From Callaeas wilsoni (lineage: Eukaryota; Chordata; Aves; Passeriformes; Callaeidae): a stretch of DNA of 64,000 bases. Both the position numbers and the translations under genes were made by a program. Below are positions 1 to 13,963 of this stretch, in pieces. Below the pieces are notes generated by a model. It was given only the letters and a program-made list of their open reading frames with translations. It searched no databases and was not told the DNA's origin. Location of the stretch: positions 434,001-498,000 of the forward strand of contig VWPU01012707.1 of assembly GCA_013398955.1 (NCBI GenBank). The letters run 5' to 3'. Position 1 is the first letter of the stretch. Every line of letters begins with the position of its first letter.

Positions 1-3000
1 CTTCAATAAACTTTTTAGATAAACTAAGAGCAAGTCAGAGATAAGCATAAAAGAAATGTTCTAAGGGAAATTATGCCCATGTGTACAAATTATTTTTTAT
101 AAGTTGTTCTTGAAGAGCAGTTGAAATTGTTTTACATTCATACTTTAAAGATATTTCAAGTGGGATCCTTAAAAGGTCTATTCTGCTTAGTTTTCTAGCC
201 CATATTTCTGTTAATGTTTTTGAATCATAAACTAGTAATCAGCAGGACAAAGATAATACCCTCTAGCTGATACTAGACCATAAAATCTGCCTTTTCAGCA
301 TTTTTAGACAATCGCTGCTATAGCAAAATTCTTTGTGGAGATAGGAGTCTAGAACAAAAGAGAAAAGGAAAAGATACTTCCAATACTGATTCAAATAAAA
401 TATTGCTGACGAAGAGTAGAAATTTTCCTGCATAATTAACACTGAAATTCTCAAGTCCGTCTGCAGGTCCCTGGTCAGCTATTAGAGATTGTCAGGGCAG
501 AACAAGGAGTTACACCAAGGAAGTTTTCTTCCAAACTTATGCTGAGATCTTCCTGGAGCAGTCAAGCTTCTACAGGTAACCTGAGACTGGATTGACAGAT
601 GGATGCTCAGGGAGAGAATAAATTTGCAGTGGAGTAAGTTAATGGAGGAGGCCTGAAGGCTTTCTGAAAGAATGGGATTTGGGACAAAATTTTCCTTACA
701 GTCGGGAAGCAGGAGCAAGAGAGCATATGCAATCCTGCTTATAAACATACAGCTCTGCATGTGAAGACAAAAGTGGTTTTAATGTAATTTCAGGTGTTAC
801 TGAACAATTATGAAAAAACATCATAAATTCAATTTGAAAAATAAATAAGGACGTATTTGCAACACTGGAAAAAAATTTTAAAAGAGTCAGAGTTTCTAGG
901 GAGAAAGAATATTTCTAGTTATTTCCAGTGTTAGGTGATCTGGGTAGTATTGATCCCTTAATCCCTAGCCTTCTTGGAATGCTTAATTTATTTTTCTTAT
1001 GTCTTGAGTTAACTGTGGACATCCCTAGTGTATTTTCTCAGTAGCTGAATTGAGTTTTCTGGTTCATTTTTTCAGACCTCAGGAAAGCCTGTAGGAATGG
1101 TCCTTTTATGCTGAAGTTTTGTGTAGATAGCTGTATTTGCAGCTTGATTGAGGACTGCTATTTCTCTTCCATACTTGAAGAAGGCCTTGTGTGCTCCAAA
1201 ACATAATTGTGTGGGACAACAAAGCAGAAGTATTCAGATTTTTCCAAAAGCTGATTTTTCAACAAAACGAAGATCGAAGACTCATATGAGAGATCCAGTT
1301 ATGGGGAATGAGATGGTAAGGGGGATTGTCACACCCCAACAAATACAGTCAATGAGACAGCAGTCATGTCCTCACTGGTTAGCAGACAAAAAAAAAAATC
1401 TTTCCTAGGCACTATGAGATTCTGTAGAATGCATATCCCAGGACTCGCAGTTAGCTTGTGAGTTCTCTCTCTCGAGTGATCCAAGAGAACCGTTTTGACT
1501 GAAGCCCTGAGCAATTAAGAGTTGCACAGATCAAGCAGCATATAGCTCATGCGGTCCCCATGGGCCACTCCAGACAGGACCAGATGACAAAAATGTTCTC
1601 TGTGCTACTGCCAGGAAGCATGACTCCACTGGAGTCTCTGGCAGAAGGCACCTGTAGACACCCAAGGTGAGCAGTGTCAAGGGTGTTGGAGCCAGGGCTA
1701 TAGGACAGTTTGCTCAGAGACCTGGGTACAACTCATGGGTAATGTGGAAGAATGGGGATATCTATTGTGTGTCCCAAGGAGATTAAACCCTGGGGGAAAA
1801 TAAAGTGTGATTTGATTTGCATATTATAGGAAGTACTCTGTCAAGAATTACCTGAACTAATGGAGAATGAGCCTTGCAAGAAGACAGGCAAGCACCGTGA
1901 TGACCCAACATGAGTCAATAATTTAACACAATATGCCATCTCTCCTGTCCTGAGCTACCACATAGCACATGAAGGCCAAGTCATGCATCAAACAACTCAA
2001 TGGAGATTTTATGAATATTTTACAGGGGTGATCCATAGACTATGGGAATCCTATCTATGTATATATGTATCACATGACAGGAAAGAGAGTGGTGCTTAGT
2101 AAGGTTGTATTGGATAGCGTAAGACTGGCGCATGACATGCATTGTATGGAGTAAGGGCTGGAGAATGAGCTGGGATGGATGGATGGATTTTGTTCATGGC
2201 AGTCTGTATGGTGCTGGTTTGGACCACGTGATGTTTTGAAAATGTGACTAAAAATGTAGATACGTATTTTGGTTATTGCTGAGAAGTCCTTCCATGGCAT
2301 CAAGATATTCCCACTCTGCCCTCCCAATGAGTAGGCTGAGTGTGTGCAAGAAGTTAGGAGGGAACATAACAAAGGTAACTGACACAAACTGATTAAATGG
2401 GATATTTTCTGCCATATAAAACCATGTTTAGTAATAAAAACTGTGGGGTGGAAGTATTTTGTAATGAGAGACATTGTTCAGAGCCTGGCTGGGCATTGAC
2501 CTATTTGCGGGAGGCGGTCAGTGTTTACTTTTGTATTAAATTTTTTTTCTATTTTATTATTCCTCTTTATTTTGTTTATTTAATATTTTTAACCCACAGG
2601 TTTTCTCACCTTTGCTCTTCCTACTGTCTCCCCTGTCTCACTGATGTCAGAACAGCTGAGTAGCTGGGTGGTGCTTAGCTGGTGAAACAAGTCAACCCAC
2701 CACACCTTGTCAATGGCCTTGTAATTTACAGTACCACTCTCTATCTTAACATGCAGTTAAAAACCTTTTGATCATCACAGACAGAATGATAATATTACCA
2801 AACCAAGAAGAACATTTCAGTTAAGCAATACTTCCTGATAATTTCAAAGCATGCAGAATTTAGCACAACATGCAACAAGGCAGGATCCATAGAAATGAGA
2901 AAGGGGAAAAGAAAAATCAATATTTCCTTGTCAAAGGTTGATCATGCAGGATTAGCAGGATACATTTATAGAATGAGATAAGCACTATTTTAGAGCAGCA

Positions 3001-6000
3001 CTCAAATCTAAAAGGAAAGGTTTTTTTGCACCAGTATATGACTATTTATAGTAACAGAAATGCTATCTGTCACTACAAGAACTGTAAGATGAGTAAGGTA
3101 TTACCCAAAGGGAAGAAATCTCTGGAAAAACAGTCAGGGCAAAGGAATGTAATAAAAGCAGCTTCTCAAAGACATTTGAAGTATTTATGCTTCTACAAAA
3201 TTATATTAATGATTCTCAAAATTATACTTCTTGACTTATAACAAAAATGAGAAGCATTACCAAAAATATTAAGTTTTTTATGTAGAAGAACTTGAATTCT
3301 GAAGTTACTATGTTCTACTATGTAGGGGAAAGAGAGGAAAGCTCCAGAAATGGCCTGGGTAAGCACTGTGGTGGGATTTACTTCTGATTTTATACATCCA
3401 TATCTAAATTGGTCACCATAACCTTTGTTTCACAATTTACAGATACATGGAAGTACTCCTACCCTCCTCAACTGAGGTGCTTTAACCAGGCTGAGTTGAA
3501 TTACAGAGTGTTTCTCTTCACTGACTGCAAAGCCTTATTCAAGGCATCTAACTTTTAGATGTCTATAGTAGAACAGACTTGTTTTATCCTCTGCTTGTTT
3601 GGGAAAAAGTTATAAGAAGCTCTCTAAAGTCAAGAATATCTGCAAAAGACCTGGAGCACTGAGCAAAGAAACAATCTTCTTTCCTTTGGTCTTAGGGTTT
3701 AAGCAAATGGATATAGCATGTGCCCATCATTAAACAAGATTTTATCAGAATTTTAAAATTCATTCCTATTGTTGAATAATTAGCTTTCACTCCTTATCAT
3801 TGAAAAAAAAATGGAAACCATCTCTAGTTTTATTTGTGTATTAATTTGCCAGTGGCTGGGATCAAAGGGGTTCATTATTACCAGGGAAAAATTAAATATC
3901 TTTATTATGTACCCAATACTGATCTCCACCTTTAGAAAGATGCCATTGAGAATAAATTTTTGCTAAATAGTAAACATGAAAATTAAGTCACAAGCACTAA
4001 TTCCCCAAGAACTTGCATGTTCTGCAAGGCTTTTAACAGACACAGGAAATTTTGCCTGGCTGTTTCCCATTGTTGTTGCTCATTATTTTTCTTCAAAAAC
4101 ATAAAAGTTTTGCGACTGAAAATTCTATTAGCATCCCCATAAAACACGTAGAGAGAATTAAATGCTCATTCTCTTTCCCTTTTTCTTATCACAGAAATGA
4201 AAGCAGAACTGCACTGAGTGCAGTTCCACAGTGGTGGAATTGGATGTGTGGTCACAGGTGTCCTATCCTGACATTTTCCAATTTCTAAGTACATATCCAA
4301 GATGATAACAGACAACTGCTCCAACAACTCTAAACGCTCTAAAAACTAGTTTAGTAAATCTTTATGGAAATGTAGTTGTATTTTAAACTATGTTGTTTAT
4401 TTTTCCATTGGTTTTGTTTTTTCATAGTATCTCCTAAGGAACAGTCTCTTCTAAGCTTAGCAGAATGCTATCAGGGACAATGAGATTTGTATGGAAAAGG
4501 AGGTAAACAGTCAAAACAAACGTACCTTTTGGGAATTTCAATAGCATGAAATTCTGAATAATATGTGATATTTGTCTGCAGATTGAAGATGGAGACTTTG
4601 GAGACTTCTGAAATAATTTGGGTGTTGTATTCCTATTCTCTTGGCCTGACGTACTAAACTGCAGTAGTAAAAAAAACCTAAACCCCATTTATTTTCATAA
4701 TATTCCTTGCATTTCTCTTTCTACACTACAGAACTGCTGAGAAAGTTCTCTTTGAAAGAGATCATTGGCATCTTTTGGAGAAGCAGTTTACAGAAACTAG
4801 ATTAAATCAATTTTCATCATGTGATGAGAGAAGAAACACATTTTATACCTACATTCAGTCTGTATTTCTGAATGGAAAGGATCTGACACCTTGAATACAC
4901 TTTCACACTCCTTACTGCATAAAAGCAAACAAACTGAAAAGAGACAAAATCCAGTCACTTGACACTGAAAATTTTAATGACTGAAACATTCACTATTCAT
5001 TGTAAACATGTTCCTTTTCATTTTGAATAGAAATCCACTGTACCTAAAGGGCATTAGTGTCATGATTTTTCTAGATTACCTCTACTTAGAGCCATTTTCT
5101 TTGAATCAGTTCAAGTGCTTCAGTTCAAGTGCTTCAGAAATCACTATATATTCTTCCAAATTTCTGAAGCAGAATACTCTCTTCCAACAATCTAGATAGC
5201 TCAGAGCTTCTCCAATATACTCATTTACCCTGGATTCTCCATTCCTGTGATACTTCCTACTGGAATCACTGCACAGTGGCACAAAGGAGGGTTTCCAAGA
5301 CATAAACTACACGTAAACATCCTGTTCATGTAGAAATGTAAAAGACAAAGAAATAATGGGGTTTTAAAGCAATAAGAGCCTATATATGGGTCTCCTATAC
5401 TCGAAGTACACCTTGAAAGCTTAAGAAATCCCAGTTACTTGAGATTAATTATACTAACTGTCTCTACATCAATCTGCTTCTCTCAGCTCCTTGATAATCT
5501 TCTCTTCACCTCTGAAGTAGCTGTAAGCAGTTTAGCTTCAGAGCTGAAAGCGATTTAGCTTCATCAATGAGATATCGTGCCTACAGCAAACATGTTCTGC
5601 TGAGAGTTTTCCCTGGATGGAGCATAACATTAACCAGGTGAGTTGAATTCCACATACTCAGAACCCATCCTGGACACTTGTCAGGCAAGCCTGCGACCCA
5701 GCTTCCACAGCACGTTATTTACTCGGCCAGGACCTGTCTGTAAGTACAGTCCTCTTGATGAAGGAGCTGCCATGCTTCCAGTTCGTCCAATGATTTTCTC
5801 TACCCTCCTTCCAGAGGCTTCACTGAATGCCTCAGACTCCTGTACATGGTGTCCAATGTGCTCCTTTTAAGGACAACAGACACATGCCTTTTGGCAACTG
5901 ACATCTTTCATATTCTGGCAAACTTCCCTTGCCAATACCCAATATGGGCTGAAAAACCCTGAAGCTTTCAAAAGCTTTTGATCTTCCTGCATATTCTGCT

Positions 6001-6670
6001 CATCAACTGAACAGGCAATAATACGATTCTTTAAGAGACATCCTCTGGGCTGCTGTCATGTGCCCCTGGTACAAAATCAGAACACAAACTTTGAACCATT
6101 TATAGGCCTAATTTATCATTTAAAAATTTTTTGCCGCCTTAAAATATAGCTCCATGTTTATTCTTGTTGAATGGCATGTAGTCCGTGCTGTTGTGAACCC
6201 AAGGCTACCAAAAATTTTAACCTTACCAGAAGAGACACTCTCACAGCCTGGAAGAGTCCGTGTGCACACTGGAGTAGCTATAAAGGCAGAAGTGTTTGTC
6301 TTGCACCATGGTCTAATTCCCTAATAGCACGGAGTGTAGCACTGAGCTTTCAGACCTCTTCCTACTGAAATGTGCACATTCCTCATAAAAGGATACAGAG
6401 TGTGGTAGAGTTAACAAAGATTTCTAAGACTTCATTTCATGAAGTGCTAATAATACTCCTCAAACTTACAAAACACAGGTTTGGTAATGAATTTCAAAAT
6501 GTGTGTCTGAAAATAGTCCACAATTTTCAGCAAATGATCTGAGCTGCAAAAAACCTAGGTGTCCTCTGATAAAACACCATACTATACTTTTGATTTTTAT
6601 CGTTTTGGAGGAGGAATTTTATTTTAAAATTAATTGCATGATATAACTCCCAGATCAGGATTTTAATTTT
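1..6670. other. Intergenic, no gene recognised
   Basis: AT-rich intergenic DNA downstream of the gene. ORFs are short and without recognisable domains; the largest are at chance level. A slightly GC-richer block at about 1540-1930 could be an old retroelement piece but I cannot name it. A short GGAT run lies at 2174-2187. Nothing else stands out. Confidence 0.6.
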
Positions 6671-6797
6671 TGGAAGTCTATGCATTCAAGGCCAGGTTGG
6701 ATGAGCTTTGAACAACCTGGTCTAGCAAAAGATGTCCCTGCCCAAAATAGGAGATGGACTTGATATTCTTTAAAGGTCCTTTCCAACCCAAACTATG
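6671..6797 (+). mobile_element. CR1 LINE, 3' end fragment
   Basis: The order 'attcaaggccaggttgga', 'caacctggtctag', 'tgtccctgccc' and 'ggtcctttccaaccc' is that of the CR1 3' end. About 125 bases remain. The usual terminal octamer repeat is eroded ('aaactatg'). This is a 5'-truncated copy, the usual outcome for CR1. Confidence 0.92.
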
Positions 6798-9160
6798 TTT
6801 GCTTTTATACAGAATGCAAAAACAGCAGGGAAAAATTCTGCCTACAATGGCACTATAAAAGGTGTCTTTGTTTGCAGGGGATTTCCCTTCATGGCAGCAA
6901 AATCTTTTATGTGGACTTTTATCAAATAAAATGTGAGTCAGTAGTACCATAATGATGTCTGTTGAGACGCAACACAAGAAGGAAAAACATTTAAATCCTT
7001 TCCCCAATTGTTTGCTAGTTTTTTTCATTTTTAATTATTCTAGGTGATGACAGATAATTGGAAGTGGTAGAATTATACTTCTCGTAATTGATGTTGTCTG
7101 TGTGCTGATGACATGCTAATGTCATCAACCATGCTGGCTTTTATCTAAGATGTTTGATCAGTTGTGTTATTGTTGAGGAAAGATTTAATCAGCCAAAACT
7201 ATAAACTATTATGTTTGACTTAGAGCGAAGTTCGAATTCACTTCCTTGGATAAATTTATTCTGGTGAAACACAAAATTGAATAAAAATAGTTTGTATAAA
7301 ATAAAAATTATGTAGGAACTTTTAATTGATAGATGCAACTATGGAATTTCTCAGTGACATTATTATTCTAAACTGATCATTCCTAGATTTAATCTTACTT
7401 TTTTCTTTTTTTTAAAATTACTAATGATTTTAATAGTTTGCTTCCTTTCAGTAAAAGACATTTATATTTCCATTTTATTAATACGCTTTATAAGTTCTCA
7501 AATTTTTCCCCCAGGTGATAGTTTGTTAATCAAGTTTCTGCATAATTTTATTTTATCTTTTAGAGATTTTTAGAATTCTTTATTAGATCTTCTCCCACTT
7601 TGACCCAAAACGTCACATTAATACTTTGTTCTTCTGAATAGTATCTGTTTGTCACAAATGTCCACATGTAATAACACATGAATAAATGCATCTTATAATG
7701 TGTAAATATTTGACTTCATAATACTTTTGAGTTTAGGGGAAAATCTTTTCTGTCAGTCTTCTTATGTACTCTTTGTCTTTATAAAGCTTATCAAACTGCT
7801 AGATGACCTCATCCACAGTTTCCACATTGACAGTACTATATTTGACCAACCTTCAGTCATTCTTTGTCTCTCTTGGAACTTTCAGTGATCAGTTTAACAT
7901 CAACAATAAAATTGTGTCAGTCATTTATTTCTGTAGGGTCCTGAGAATACTTCATAGCCAGATCAAAGCTGAGTTTATATTATTTAAGACATTACTTCCT
8001 AATCTCACACTAATTTTGGACAATAAAGGCACAAATATATTTACTCTGGGATTCATTGTAATCTTGACTTTCTCAGAAAAATTTCAATGATGTCTACCAT
8101 CAAAACAAACCACACAAGTACTCCCATTGCCCCTTGTTGCTGCAAACAGAAAATTGACTTGTGAAGCCTTGGAGTTAGCTGTACATATTCCTCTTTTTCC
8201 TTGTTCTGTTCAGACCTGGCAAACACTCTCCAAACTGCATTGGCAGAGTGTCTCCTATGCTGCCAGGAGACAGCACTTTACTGATAGTAAGTGTGGGCTT
8301 GCAGCATGCCCCAAGCCAAGCAGTACGAGCAAAATGGGCCAGGCTCAAGGAGAAAGACTCTGCTTGCATAAGAGAATAAGGTACTAGAACACATTTCACA
8401 TCTCCAGCCCCATTCAGCACGGCTGAGGAAATCTCCTGTTAACAAAGTTAAATTTCAGGCTGAAACTGAAGCAATGAGAGGAGTCTGCAGCCAAATAACC
8501 TCCACCAGGGTGGAGTAGAAGTGGGTGAAGACAGTCTCTGCTCTCCTCTTCATGCCTATATCCATGTGTACATATTTTACTACCTACTGAAATTAATCAT
8601 AGAATATTAGGGTAGCTATGTTATCAATAGCATGTCTTTAGAACAGTCCAAAATTCAGAAGCAGTGCTGTGGTGTTTCTACCTGCATCTGCATTGTCCCA
8701 CTGTTTATACTGCCCACGCCCAAAGGCCTACTGCTGTCATGGTAAAGAAAGGCAGCTCAACTCTGAAGAGTAAATTCTGCTTGATAAGAATGTATTTTCA
8801 TAGATTACTTCTTTTACTATCACAGGAATTCTTGGAGGCAGTAATGGAGAGGCAGGAAAAAAATCACCTGAAAAGCTATTATATTTGAAAAGGTCATGAG
8901 ATGAAAACTGATCAGGTGCAAATTCTCTCATATCCACAGAATTAATCTGCACGAATTAATATGCATCCCTATTAATTTAGATAAGGAGGTTTCATTGAGT
9001 TGGGGAGCAATCCTCTTAATATCTCATGATTTAGGCAACATGAGACTTACATGTCATGCTGCAAATGATTTTTTTCTTGCAAAAAATTGATTTCTTGTGG
9101 GATGAAAGATCAGACTCCTAGTAAGACAGCATATTGGTATCTGTCATTTAATCAACAGTA

Positions 9161-9207
9161 AAGGAAAACATGTATTTCAAGGAAAACATGTATTTCAAGG
9201 AAAACAT
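9161..9207. repeat. Tandem 18-bp repeat, about 2.6 copies
   Basis: The unit AAGGAAAACATGTATTTC occurs twice perfectly (9161-9178 and 9179-9196), followed by an 11-base partial third unit. It is a small minisatellite-type tandem duplication, likely replication slippage. Confidence 0.95.
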
Positions 9208-12200
9208 ATTCCAGTGAATAAAGACTAAAATTCAGATGTGAAATCACACTATAAATCCCACTTTGATTCCCGTAATGTGTTTATTAAAGTAATGCAGTAG
9301 AGAAAAATATTAATCAGTCATTGCTTAACCATTAATATTTTCTCTTAAAATAGACCAAGCTCAGAGTTCAGGTCCAGAGCTGCACTGAAATATATTTTAG
9401 GGCTCTTCTAGTTTGCTTCATTTGAATTTGATTCAGTATTAAAGTCTAACAGCATGAAAGATCAGGGAGCACTAATCATGAGGTTTGACTAGCACCATCC
9501 CCTTCTCCTTTATTCTGAAATAATTACTTATTTCAGGTTCAAAGCAAGCTCTAAATTAATATTGTATGACCACGCCATTTTTGTGGAAAGAGTCAGAATT
9601 CTTAATTGAACTTAAGAGGATATATAAAAAAATGCATAAAGATGTTATTACTTTGTTATTAGATGTAATTCTGAGCCTCCTACAGATCCCTGGAGCACCC
9701 TGGTTCCAAGCCAGCCAGCTCAGTCACACGAGGCTGAGCCCCCAGCCTCCAGGGTTAATGAGCTCATGCAAGTTTACATCAGTGGTGGGCAAGGCCTCTT
9801 CAACAAGTGATTTCAACAAAAATTTAGGAGATGGATTTGCAGCATGTCAGCTATTAGCCTTGTGGGGCAGATATGAAGTAGGAATAAATGACCATAGATC
9901 ATTTCATATCAGTGACAGCAATGCACAGAAACTTGTTCAGATGGCCAGGCTACATTTCCAGCAGCTGCTGCCAAAGCCAATACCAGCTGAACAACTTAAT
10001 TTTGGAAACACCTAATTCCTTAGAAATATGTGTTCCCCTACTCTTAATTTTCTAATATGCAAGATTTTTTTGCTTTTAATCTAGTTCTGATCTGATTAAA
10101 AACAAAGGTAATTTTGTGTATTAACAGCTCCTGTGACCCGGAAACACAGAGCCTTTGCCAGCTCTACTGACCCACTTGCCTGAAGGATTGGCTTACACCT
10201 GGGAGGTCAAATCACCAGATCCAGTGGGTGTAAATCAGGAAGAAAGTGGTAAAAGCATACTTTATGGGTCAAAAACCTAAAACATCTTTTATGTTTTACA
10301 AATTAACAGTATTTCTTTTCAATTCTTTGAAAGGCTTCATTAGCTGTATATTTCCAAGTACCAGGAAAACATGAAGGACAAGGAGGAGAGAGATACAACA
10401 CCACAAATATGTAAAGTATGGCAATCTGGAATTCCTTACAGAAATTAGTTATGGAGAGACATCAATCACTGTCCCCTCTAACCTGGCTTCAGGTCACTAC
10501 CTCTATTCTTAGTCTTTGCAAAGATTAACAATCAGGCAATTTACATATATATAGCTCTGTAAAAGATTTACAAGTTCAAATGGTAGGGATAAGCTCCAGA
10601 TATCCTGGGAAACTTCCTATCTTCACAGTTCTTCCAAATCAAATCCCACTATATGTTCTCTTCCCCACCACCACTCTCCCCCAAAATAAAATTAAATTCA
10701 TCCAACCATAATGGAACAATAACTAAAAATACCACAAAGAAATTTTGTATTTTGTTCTGACTTTTTCAGAACAGGATAATTTTTTCTAAAACATATCCTG
10801 AGTGATTATAACTTTACTTATGAAGAAGGCAGAAGAATATAGTTCAGGATAAAAGATGTTTTTGTGTACTGCTGGGTAGCACAGCACAGCAGCACTGGGC
10901 TCCCAAGAGCTGGATTCTCAACTGAGCAAACTGAACAGCAGTAGCTCAAATTACCTTCTTGGCCAGCTCTTGGATACACTTTAAACAAATTGTCAGCATT
11001 TCAACAAAATTATCATTTCCTTTACTTTCCTGAGTAACTTTCACGGCAAAAAACCACCCATAACACCCCTGGTCAGCTTCCCTTATGCTATGAAAATTGT
11101 TGTTTTCTACCTGATTCAGCAATATAAGATCTCTCTAGAACACAATTATTTATCAATACAAAGGAAATACTTGTTGAAAACAACTTACACTCCTAGCTGT
11201 GGTGCTCAGGGCCAGATTGATACAGAACCAACTGTTTGGGCTCTCTCTGTTTTAACCCCTGATGAGGGCAATACAACTCTCTTTTTCTGTCTCCAGTAAT
11301 AAGATTGGCACAACTCAGTGCTGGCTCATCCCAAACATCAGCTTTTCCTATGAGACAGCCTCACCGGGCTTGCTGCTTTTCCCTGAGAAGAGGCAGCTGC
11401 TGGTTAACAGCAATCATTGGCAAGCAGGCACATTCCTCCTGCCTGCCCAGGGCTGCCAGTGGGGAGCAGAGGCCAGCTCTGAAGCCCTGGTCCACAGCAG
11501 GGGTGATAGCTTGACCTTCAAAACCAGACCAGTCTCTTCTGGCTGCTGAGATAAAGACGGTTGGGAACAGAGATTTCTGCCCTGTGTGTTAACAGCCCCA
11601 TCCATGGGCTCCCATTTCCCTTGGGGTCCTGGTGCACTCGATGTGTGCAGACAGTAAGTACTGCTAACCCACTGCAGCCAAGCATGCAGAGTGGTCGTGG
11701 TGGCTCTTAAAAGATAAATATGTTCTGTGGCTATGCAGATAAAAACCACTTTCCCCAGGTATTCTGAACAATGACAATGAGAGGTTAATGAGAATTTCTG
11801 TCAGATTCTGAAAACTCTCCTGGCTACTCAAGCAAGTCTGCAAATTCCTCTGTCACAAGGTTCAATGCCTCCACATTCCTTTGCAGAGTGTCAGGGTGAT
11901 CTAACAACAGGAAACCTGCTGTTGCTGGTTGCAGAGCAACCAAGGAGACACATAATTTGTATTATAAAAATTTGGTCTTCAACTAGGCTGAAGTTAGTAT
12001 TGGTGGGGCCAGGGAATAGCTGATCACAGCTGGATGATGAGACTGCAAGCTTCCCACAGTGTTCAAGCATCCTCTGTAAACTACTTTCTTATAGGTCTCC
12101 TCAAAGGCAATTGAGTGGTTTGAAAGCTTTAAAAAACAAAAAACCCCAAACAAACTACCCCCTAAACCAAATAGGCTTTATTATAATATAAAGTGAGTCA

Positions 12201-13932
12201 CCTAACATTTTAAATAGAAAAAAATCAACTACTTAATATGCTTGGAAAATTAAATAAATAAATATTACCTTTTTATACAGATCTCTCCATCTCCAAAACA
12301 GTTGTTTATTCTGATGTTGGTTTAGCTAGTTTTGTGGCTTCTTGCCAGAGCAAATTCTGCACAGCCCCCTGATTTGGACAGTTTTCCCTCTGTCCCTGTC
12401 AGGGCTGGCCAGCTGCTCTGTGCTCTTTGCAGCAGTTCCCATCTCTGAGGTAAAGGTTCCCATCTCTGTGCCCTGATCCTTTGCAACCCCTCCTCGACAG
12501 CTCTTGAACCTGCCCAGTCCCTCAGCATGCTCCCTCAAGAGCAAGTTCCCCTATCTTGTCTTCTTTCCAGATGGCTGAGCCAATTATGTTTCTATTTAAG
12601 TGATCAGCATGAATACATCTGTAGCAACAAATCAAGTGTTAAATCTGCCTGGCTCAAAATTTCTCAACTGTGTGGACCGCCTGGCTTTTCGGTGGCCAGC
12701 ACTAGGAGTAAGATTAGTTAGGTCCTGCTGCTCAGCCTTGGGGCAGAGGGAACTGTGCTGTCCACAGCCTCGTTAAAAGCTTTTAATTCTGTTCATATCT
12801 TTCTCACGTGTCTTGTTTCTCAACAGGCCACGCAGCAAATTCAGCAAACTCAGACACTTGGACAAAAAGACCTGGCAGCGTCACCAGGGCTGTGCCGTTA
12901 CTGCCACTTCGGTCACCTCAGCAGTCTGCTCTGCACCCTGGCTGCCTTCTCCAGGACTGAGGTGACACACGTCAGCCCTGCTCCCTGCAAACAGACTGCA
13001 AAAGAGCTGATAGCATTCCCTGAATCTGAATGGCATCATCAAGCTTTGAGAGAGGGACATGCAGACCTGTGGAGGAAGTCAGGGATTTTGTGGAAATGGC
13101 CATTGCAATTAAGGCCCATCTCTTAAAAGAAAAAAAAAAAAAAGAAAACCCAATTAAAACTCACAATAAGAATAGACTAAGCTGCAAAACAACATTCCTG
13201 TTAAGTCCATGCCCTCTGTTGTCGATACTGCAAGCAATGAGACTATGAATATAGTAATTAGTGAGGAAACTCCTTACCTAATGCAATTTAACGTTGACTA
13301 ATCTCTATAGCTGAACATACTTGGTTTACAGCTAGTGACTGATGCGGTGCAAACAGTGGCTATGTCAAATTCTGGCAATGGGGTGAGTTATAGCTGAGTA
13401 TAACCCAAAACACACATTGTACTCTTCTTCTGAGTTTTGAAAGTCTGTATGCAGGATTCCCTAATTTCCTACTAATTCACTTAATTCTAACTAACTATGC
13501 ATTTACATTATTTTTTGGCAAGGTTTCTTTTTGCAGTGGTTCTCCATTGTTTGCTGTAGCATGATTTGACAAAAGTTTCTCACAGAAAACAGTAGAAAAC
13601 AGGCTACATTGCAGTAGAGATACATTTTATAGAAAGCACATGCAGTATTTGTAATGTAAGTGTGTACCAAATTCAAACTTACAACAAAGCAACAAGAGCA
13701 AATATTTTTAATACTCAAAGTTTCTCATAAGCTCTGCTGTTGCAAAGGTCAGTAGAACTGAAGTAGAAACTTTCAAACCTTTATAAGATCACTTAGGGAA
13801 GGTTATTTAGGGGCTACACAGTGCACTGTTAGTACATAAAAGATTTCTTTGTTAAAAATTCTCAGTAATCTTCACTAATATATATTTTTGTGTGTCTTAT
13901 CACACCTCAAAGGAAAGAAAGAAGGATTTTTT

Positions 13933-13963
13933 GGGGGGGGGCGGAGGGGGGAACCGTAGGGAG
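13933..13963 (+). repeat. G-rich run, possible G-quadruplex
   Basis: Nine consecutive G, then C, GG, A, six G, and after a short spacer GGG-A-GGG. Four or more G-tracts within about 31 bases satisfy the usual G-quadruplex pattern on the plus strand. It is isolated in AT-rich DNA and next to no recognised promoter. Confidence 0.7.

Noticed and set aside
2070..2474. ORF of 134 codons, minus strand
   Set aside because: Low-complexity composition and no recognised motif; chance level.
5684..6055. Minus-strand frame of about 124 codons with a single internal stop (5867-5869), protein-like in appearance
   Set aside because: It suggested a pseudogene, but I could not match it to a family, and frames with one stop over this length occur by chance. 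A translated database search would decide.
7221..7250. 'GTTCGAATT' resembling a tRNA T-loop
   Set aside because: No acceptor stem, D-arm or anticodon arm can be arranged around it.
9566..10015. Longest uninterrupted ORF (149 codons, plus strand)
   Set aside because: No recognisable domain, no supporting exon structure, and one ORF of this length is expected by chance in a 64-kb AT-rich window read in six frames.
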